Shown here: piece after piece, positions 15,055 through 20,751 of the stretch
How positions within the stretch are numbered: the first letter of the stretch is position 1
How the letters are laid out: each line of letters opens with the position of its first letter
Assembly: GCA_002441055.1 (NCBI GenBank)
Contig: DJWR01000230.1
Location: forward strand, 1 to 20,751
DNA length: 20,751 bases
Direction: 5' to 3'
Origin: Caulobacteraceae bacterium UBA6225
Lineage (GTDB): Bacteria > Pseudomonadota > Alphaproteobacteria > Caulobacterales > Caulobacteraceae
The notes under the pieces: model-generated
Databases searched by the model: none
Told to the model about the DNA's origin: nothing
Seen by the model: only the letters and a program-made list of their open reading frames with translations
Program-made: the position numbers and the translations under genes

Positions 15055-15069
15055 GAACATATCACGAAC
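15055..15069 (-). promoter_or_regulatory. LexA (SOS) box, alphaproteobacterial type
   Basis: The minus strand reads GTTC-GTGATAT-GTTC, an exact match to the alphaproteobacterial LexA direct repeat GTTC-N7-GTTC. It is in the 58-base gap between the toxin-like gene (ends 15084) and the exported-protein gene (starts 15025), on the strand of both. Only one other exact match occurs in the window (17859-17873). About 0.4-0.6 matches are expected by chance in 20.7 kb counting both strands, so position in intergenic DNA is the main support. Confidence 0.6.
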
Positions 15070-15083
15070 TTACGGGCGAGAGT

Positions 15084-15878
15084 CTACCAGTAGCCGCCTA
15101 TGTCATAGTCGTTTATCCGCCCTGGCCTAATCGCGAAGGCACCGCCACCAAGCGGAACAAGATCAGATGCCGTCGACACCTCTTGCCTCGCCTCGGGAGC
15201 GTCGATCGCGTCACTAAGATAGACCGGCTCCGCCTGACTGCCCGCCAGCGATGTCTTGCCCGCCGTGAGGCCGGAAGCGCGACCAGCCTCTACCTTTAGC
15301 CATGTCGGAGTGCCGTAGTAGAGCCGCTCAGCCATATTGAACCGCGGCAGGCCATTCTTCAGATCTCGGGAGTGTATCCGCTTGTGTACATTGGCGGGCA
15401 ATTTTACGATGTTTGCTGGGTGGTTGATAATCCAGAGCGGCGCCGTGGAGGCCTGAGGAAAAAACCAGTGGTGCCCCGTTTCACCCTCCTTAAAGTACCC
15501 TTGTCTCGCCATGCGCTTACGCGTTGCGTTCCAAGTCCGGCTTGTTCCAGCTTTCATCGCAGCACGAATGCCGGCCTTACTTAGGGCCGTCGCCCCCCAG
15601 GCAAGGGGGTTTAACTCGCTCAAGAGCATGGCGCCATTGATCGCTACCCCTCGTCGATCGCCTTGCTTTAAGTCTGCGATCAGGCCGCGTGTGGACCCCC
15701 AAACGGGTATTAAGCTCTCGACGAAGCCAGGGTCGCGCGACCAGAACCCCGTCGTCTGCGCCGCTCCTGGGCGTCGACCTATGACCTCGATCTCGCTGAC
15801 CGTAGTCTCATCTGCCGCACCCACATTCCGCGCGGCTCCGGGAGCGCTCGTGCGCCAACCGAAGTAGGGCTCGCTCAT
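15084..15878 (-). CDS. polymorphic-toxin-like protein with C-terminal HNH-type nuclease domain (264 aa)
   Basis: The 264-aa product is arranged like a small polymorphic toxin. The N-terminal ~45 residues are polar (TTVSEIEVIGRRP). Residues ~52-110 (VESLIPVWGSTRGLIADLKQ, then AINGAMLLSELNPLAWGA) resemble the hydrophobic pre-toxin region. Residues ~116-170 hold a His-rich HNH/treble-clef-type site: TGHHWFFPQ (His136, His137), INHPANI (Asn152, His153, Asn156) and VHKRIHS (His165, His169). A ~95-residue tail follows. HNH toxins of this style cut nucleic acid. Sampled lines are 50-58% GC against about 70% around it, so it is probably acquired. It sits between terL and portal, 41 bases after terL. 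ATG 15878 has GAGGAC upstream. There is no signal peptide; virion packaging, secretion or plasmid-like defence are all possible. Confidence 0.78.
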   Translation of the reverse strand: MSEPYFGWRTSAPGAARNVGAADETTVSEIEVIGRRPGAAQTTGFWSRDPGFVESLIPVWGSTRGLIADLKQGDRRGVAINGAMLLSELNPLAWGATALSKAGIRAAMKAGTSRTWNATRKRMARQGYFKEGETGHHWFFPQASTAPLWIINHPANIVKLPANVHKRIHSRDLKNGLPRFNMAERLYYGTPTWLKVEAGRASGLTAGKTSLAGSQAEPVYLSDAIDAPEARQEVSTASDLVPLGGGAFAIRPGRINDYDIGGYW

Positions 15879-15919
15879 ATCAGGCAGTCCTCATTTCTGT
15901 TGTCGTCAATAGGCGGCCA

Positions 15920-17248
15920 TCACCCCATCCAGCTCCCGCTCGCCCCGCTCCCGGCCCGCCGCCCCGCCCGCCGCGCCCCCGCCCCGCGGCGGTTCAGGGC
16001 GAACTCGCCGAAAGCGTCCGCGCCGTGGCTGGCGGCGTCGTGCAGCGGCCCGCCATAGGCCCGCGTCGCCGCATTCCAGCGCTTGCGATAGGCCCGCAGC
16101 CGGTCGAGCCCCAGCGCGCAGGCTTGCGCATCGAACCAGGTCATGGGGATCATCAGCCGCGCGGCGTTGATCCGCTCCTCCGGATGGGTCGCCTGGCCCA
16201 CCGCGATGGGTGAGACGCCAAGCCCCGCCAGGGTCTCGAACCGCGAGCGCCCGCCCGCACCCAGCTCGCGCACCATCACATCGTGCGGCAGGTGGTGGGT
16301 CCCATAGACGTAAGGTTTCGCCGCGATGGCCTCGCGGACGATGGCCTGCAGCCCCTCGCCGCTCGTCTCGAAATAGTCGATGGCCCGCACCTCGGGGCCG
16401 ACCTGCTGGAAGAACCAGACGGCCGTATAGTCGTCGATGCCCAGGTCCCAGGCGGTATGCACCGCCAGGGCCGGGTCGTGCGGGACGCGGCCGACGCGGC
16501 CAGCGCTCTGCGCCTCGCCCAGCAGCGCGGCATAATAGGCGCCCGGCGCAGCCGCATCGAAATCCACAAGGTATTCCGACGCGAACCGGGCCTCGCCCTC
16601 CTCCTTCGACCCGGTCTCGGCCACCAGTTCGGCCCGCTCCCGGGCGAGCTGCGCCGGCGTGAACACCCCGGTCTCCGTCGCCGGCGAGCGCTGAGTAAAC
16701 CAGGCCCTGTCCCGGGCGCGGGTCTCAAAGGCGCGCACCGCATGGTTGCGCCCTCGCGGCGTCCACAGAAACAGCGCCCAGCCGCCATTCTCCGCCAGGA
16801 TCGGCCGGATGTAGGTCCAGGCCTCAGGCTTGGCGAGCGCCCATTCGGAGAACACGACGCCGACCGGCGGCGCCCCCACCAGGCTGTCATAATTGTCCGA
16901 CCCCAACACCTGCCACACCGACCCATTGGCCAGGCGGATACTCATGTCGCCGTCCCGCGTGCTCGCGCGGATCGCCGGCGGAAAGGCCTCGTCGATGCGC
17001 CGGCGCCCCGTATGCGGGTTCACCGCCTCCCAGATCGCCTTGCGCGCCTGAGCCGCCTCCGGCAGCAGGTGCCAATAGACGCCGGGCCTCTGGATCGCGC
17101 TGACGGCCGCCCAGTTCAGCGCCACATCATCCTTGCCCCACCGCCGGTGGGCGGCCACGTCAGCCCGCAAGCCCCCGTCCTCCAGATAGCGCCACAGCGC
17201 CGTCTGATAGGGCCTCGGCCGCCAGCCGGCCGGCAGCTCGATCTCCAT
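15920..17248 (-). CDS. terL: terminase large subunit (TerL)
   Basis: TerL is the ATP-driven motor and nuclease that fills capsids. From ATG 17248 the product is 442 aa. The N-terminal ATPase has AHRRWGKDD (about 33-41; the 'HRRxGKD' Walker A variant usual in this group), Walker B VGVVFSEWAL (129-138, Glu135) and the coupling motif LFLWTPRGRNH (159-169). The C-terminal RNase-H-type nuclease has AWDLGIDDYTAVWFF (Asp268 and Asp272/273), HLPHDV (Asp323) and HGADAFGEF (Asp411). All catalytic acids are present, so packaging competence is likely. A TTG at 17254 overlapping the TerS stop as TTGA is an alternative start. The C-terminus ends in an Arg/Gly-rich tail. It follows TerS directly and precedes the toxin-like gene. 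Confidence 0.95.
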   Translation of the reverse strand: MEIELPAGWRPRPYQTALWRYLEDGGLRADVAAHRRWGKDDVALNWAAVSAIQRPGVYWHLLPEAAQARKAIWEAVNPHTGRRRIDEAFPPAIRASTRDGDMSIRLANGSVWQVLGSDNYDSLVGAPPVGVVFSEWALAKPEAWTYIRPILAENGGWALFLWTPRGRNHAVRAFETRARDRAWFTQRSPATETGVFTPAQLARERAELVAETGSKEEGEARFASEYLVDFDAAAPGAYYAALLGEAQSAGRVGRVPHDPALAVHTAWDLGIDDYTAVWFFQQVGPEVRAIDYFETSGEGLQAIVREAIAAKPYVYGTHHLPHDVMVRELGAGGRSRFETLAGLGVSPIAVGQATHPEERINAARLMIPMTWFDAQACALGLDRLRAYRKRWNAATRAYGGPLHDAASHGADAFGEFALNRRGAGARRAGRRAGSGASGSWMG

Positions 17249-17250
17249 GT

Positions 17251-17487
17251 TCAACCCGCCGCGCCGTCAGGCTCGTCCCAGCCAAGCCTGCGGATCGTCA
17301 CCGTCAGCCGGCCCTCGGCCTCCGGCGCCTTGGCCTTGCCCTGGGCGCGGTCGAGCACCTCACGAATGGCGGCGATGCGGGCGGTGTCGCTGGTCTTGTC
17401 CCCCTTCATCAGGGCCTCCAGCGTCTCCACCGCCAAGGGCGCGAGCGCCTTCACCGCCCGGCCGGGATCCCTGGGTCGCCCCGCCAT
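17251..17487 (-). CDS. terminase small subunit-like protein (TerS)
   Basis: The 78-aa product starts MAGRPRDPGRAVKALAPLAV and has a two-helix core, ETLEALMKGDKTSDTARIAA then IREVLDRAQGKAKAPE (about 21-56). This 'sxxARxAAxxxxLDRAxGK' helix pattern is common in small DNA-recognition subunits of phage terminases. TerS selects phage DNA and stimulates TerL. At 78 aa it is shorter than P22 gp3 (~160) and lacks an obvious oligomerisation domain, so packaging specificity may be relaxed; that is inference. ATG 17487 is preceded by GGAGG with 8-nt spacing. It is the first gene of the leftward late operon, and the stop overlaps the possible TTG start of terL. Confidence 0.8.
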   Translation of the reverse strand: MAGRPRDPGRAVKALAPLAVETLEALMKGDKTSDTARIAAIREVLDRAQGKAKAPEAEGRLTVTIRRLGWDEPDGAAG

Positions 17488-17938
17488 CGGCCGCCTCCAT
17501 CATCCATACGCTTCACAGAAAAGGTCTGGGCCGTTCCGCCCCGCGCCGGCCAAGTGCCTCCCGAGAGGCGCGCCCGCAGGGGTTAAGGGCCCTGGGGCTG
17601 AGATCAGCCGGCGCGGGGCTCCTGCGGCGCAGACGGGATCGCCGCACGACCCGCAAATTCCCACGCCTCGCCGCCCCGGGGAGGGACAAGGGGGCGAGGT
17701 CCATGGACATGCTCAAACCCGGCGGGCTCCGCCGGCCGGCGCACACGTCATCTGTTGGAAATCTGCAGGTGCGGGCCAGGCCCGCCGCAGCGTCCCCCGC
17801 GCCTCAGACGCAAGAACGACCCATAGCCAAAACCTACCAGATTTCCGCGGCGACGCAAGAACAAAATGGGAACATAGTGCGGTGTTTCGTCCTGTCGGAT
17901 TTCGGCGCCAAACTGTGAACCGTTCCGGAGGGGCTCAC
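17488..17938. other. gene-poor control-like region at the right end of the phage block
   Basis: I see no convincing gene in these 451 bases. A minus-strand frame at 17513-17746 is Arg/Pro-rich and lacks family resemblance. There is a 7-bp perfect hairpin CCGGCGG-GCT-CCGCCGG (17719-17735) without a T tract, and a perfect LexA box at 17859-17873. The region must hold the leftward promoter for the late operon (TerS at 17487) and the rightward promoter for hicA (17939), but no clear -35/-10 pair stands out. In an intact prophage this is where regulator, integrase or early genes would be expected; none is present. Confidence 0.6.
17859..17873 (-). promoter_or_regulatory. LexA (SOS) box, alphaproteobacterial type
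   Basis: The minus strand reads GTTC-CCATTTT-GTTC (plus strand GAACAAAATGGGAAC), an exact GTTC-N7-GTTC direct repeat with an AT-rich spacer as in typical alphaproteobacterial SOS boxes. It is intergenic, 65 bases before the hicA GTG and 371 bases before TerS on the other strand. It could repress hicA, or the phage late operon through a long leader, or both. Confidence 0.68.
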
Positions 17939-18130
17939 GTGCCGACCTACTACGCCGAACTCGTCAGGATCATGCTGGCCCACGGCTGCGAGCAGGTTCC
18001 CGGCGGCAAGGGCAGCCATGAGAAGTGGCGCAGCCCCATCAATGGCCGCACAGTCACGGTGCCACGCTCCAAAAGCCGGCACACCGCCAATGAGGTTCTA
18101 AAGCAACTCGGGATCGGCAAACGATTCTAG
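17939..18130 (+). CDS. hicA: HicA-family toxin (mRNA interferase-like)
   Basis: HicA toxins are small dsRBD-fold ribonucleases that cut mRNA at translating ribosomes. The 63-aa product reads MPTYYAELVRIMLAHGCEQV, then PGGKGSHEKW with the catalytic-type His27, RTVTVPRSKSRHTANEVLKQ and LGIGKRF. The 'GKGSHExW...KSRHTANxxLKQxGxxKxF' pattern belongs to the HicA subgroup that usually pairs with DUF1902 (HicB-like) proteins. The GTG at 17939 has CGGAGGGG upstream with good spacing. A LexA box lies 65 bases upstream. The DUF1902 partner is present but on the opposite strand, sharing the CTAG stop. It is intact and of normal length. Confidence 0.87.
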   Translation: MPTYYAELVRIMLAHGCEQVPGGKGSHEKWRSPINGRTVTVPRSKSRHTANEVLKQLGIGKRF

Positions 18131-18354
18131 GCGACGGCGAGGTCTCGCCGGGAGGACACATCGAACTGGATGCTGACAGAGGTGTTGTGCAGCCCGGTAT
18201 TGGCGGCCAGCATTTCCGGGGCGAGGGACATCATCAGGTTCTCGAACTCGGCTAGGGTCTCAGCCTCGATCACCAGACCCGGAATATCGCTCTGCGACAC
18301 CCAGACCGACGCCTCGGCATCCCAGTGAGCTTTCACAAAGTAGGTGGCGGTCAC
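18127..18354 (-). CDS. DUF1902 (HicB-like) protein, probable antitoxin of HicA
   Basis: The 75-aa product starts MTATYFVKAHWDAEASVWVS and has SDIPGLVIEAETLAEFENLM, then MSLAPEML, the typical DUF1902 pattern (partial RNase-H fold as in HicB). DUF1902 proteins usually neutralise the HicA subgroup encoded next door. Here it faces HicA on the opposite strand; the palindrome CTAG (18127-18130) supplies TAG stops to both. No DNA-binding domain is visible, so autoregulation would need another factor. I chose GTG 18354 because it gives the family's usual N-terminus; an ATG at 18459 would add an unrelated 35-residue leader. The ribosome-binding site is weak (TTGGGAAC). Independent transcription of antitoxin and toxin is unusual for this pair. 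Confidence 0.82.
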   Translation of the reverse strand: MTATYFVKAHWDAEASVWVSQSDIPGLVIEAETLAEFENLMMSLAPEMLAANTGLHNTSVSIQFDVSSRRDLAVA

Positions 18355-18509
18355 GAGAGGTTCCCAAGGTTCGCGTTCATGTGGTGATGGCTGAGCATTC
18401 CTGTCAATGCCTGCGTCCCGCAACTGCCCACCATAGAGTTTCCCGTTCCGGGCGATCACTTTTATCCATTATCCAGGGCTCGCAACCTCTGCCTACAGTC
18501 CTCCAAACA

Positions 18510-20751
<2,242 letters not shown>

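Larger units (their letters stand above)
1828..17487. mobile_element. P22-like podovirus virion/lysis module without integrase or replication genes
   Basis: From TerS at the right to the o-spanin at the left, this block carries terminase, portal, scaffold, P22-like coat, adaptor, tail and lysis genes in the usual podovirus late order. All are on the minus strand apart from one plus-strand hydrolase. Adjacent genes repeatedly overlap by ATGA or GTGA. Host genes (murA/tRNA-Thr on the left, hicA and katG on the right) bound it. No integrase, excisionase, repressor, replication, recombination or early gene is present, and I found no direct repeat of the tRNA-Thr 3' end on the right. Every structural frame appears open, so this is not an obviously decaying prophage. 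The limits given are those of the recognisable phage genes, not mapped att sites. Confidence 0.85.

Noticed and set aside
17513..17746. 77-codon minus-strand frame upstream of TerS
   Set aside because: It is Arg/Pro-rich, has no good ribosome-binding site, no family resemblance, and overlaps a strong hairpin. Probably non-coding.
16283..18130. 615-codon plus-strand frame running from opposite terL into hicA
   Set aside because: Most of it is the shadow of terL and TerS. Only its last 63 codons, from GTG 17939, are a gene (HicA); that start has a good ribosome-binding site.

Overview
The window looks like the chromosome of a high-GC alphaproteobacterium, most likely Caulobacteraceae (Caulobacter, Phenylobacterium or Brevundimonas type). 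The reasons are a MurA and a KatG of alphaproteobacterial type, a tRNA promoter close to the Caulobacter housekeeping consensus (TTGACG-type -35, GCTANAWC-type -10), and two perfect alphaproteobacterial LexA boxes (GTTC-N7-GTTC). The family-level placement is inference.

Layout. Positions 1-1821 are host sequence: the 5' part of murA (minus strand, running off the left edge), a 48-aa basic protein gene, tRNA-Thr(GGT) with promoter and terminator, and a small plus-strand gene. Positions 1828-17487 hold a compact P22-like podovirus virion and lysis module, almost entirely on the minus strand. In transcription order it encodes: TerS-like protein, TerL, HNH-type toxin-like protein, two paralogous exported proteins, portal, scaffold, P22-like coat, head-tail adaptor, small tail/fibre proteins, a glycine-rich tip protein, [a plus-strand alpha/beta hydrolase], a P22 gp10-like tail protein, a small GNAT-like protein, a virion protein, a coiled-coil/TM protein, a holin candidate, M15 endolysin and overlapping i-spanin/o-spanin. 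Many junctions are 4-nt ATGA/GTGA stop-start overlaps, and I saw no frameshift. Positions 17488-17938 are a gene-poor control-like region with a LexA box. Then come hicA (plus), a DUF1902 HicB-like gene (minus) sharing a CTAG double stop with it, and katG (plus), cut by the right edge only a few codons short of its expected end.

How it fits together. Host genes bound the phage block on both sides, yet no integrase, repressor, replication or recombination gene lies inside it. It therefore contains what is needed to package DNA, build a short-tailed particle and lyse the cell, but nothing to excise or replicate itself. It is either the remnant of a prophage kept under selection or a domesticated particle comparable in logic to a gene transfer agent, built on a podovirus chassis. 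Two lower-GC cargo units interrupt the conserved order: a polymorphic-toxin-like nuclease between terL and portal, followed by two exported paralogues behind their own LexA box, and an alpha/beta hydrolase opposite the tail genes. The only two GTTC-N7-GTTC sites in the window lie in intergenic DNA beside the toxin cargo and beside hicA, which suggests that DNA damage controls parts of this island.
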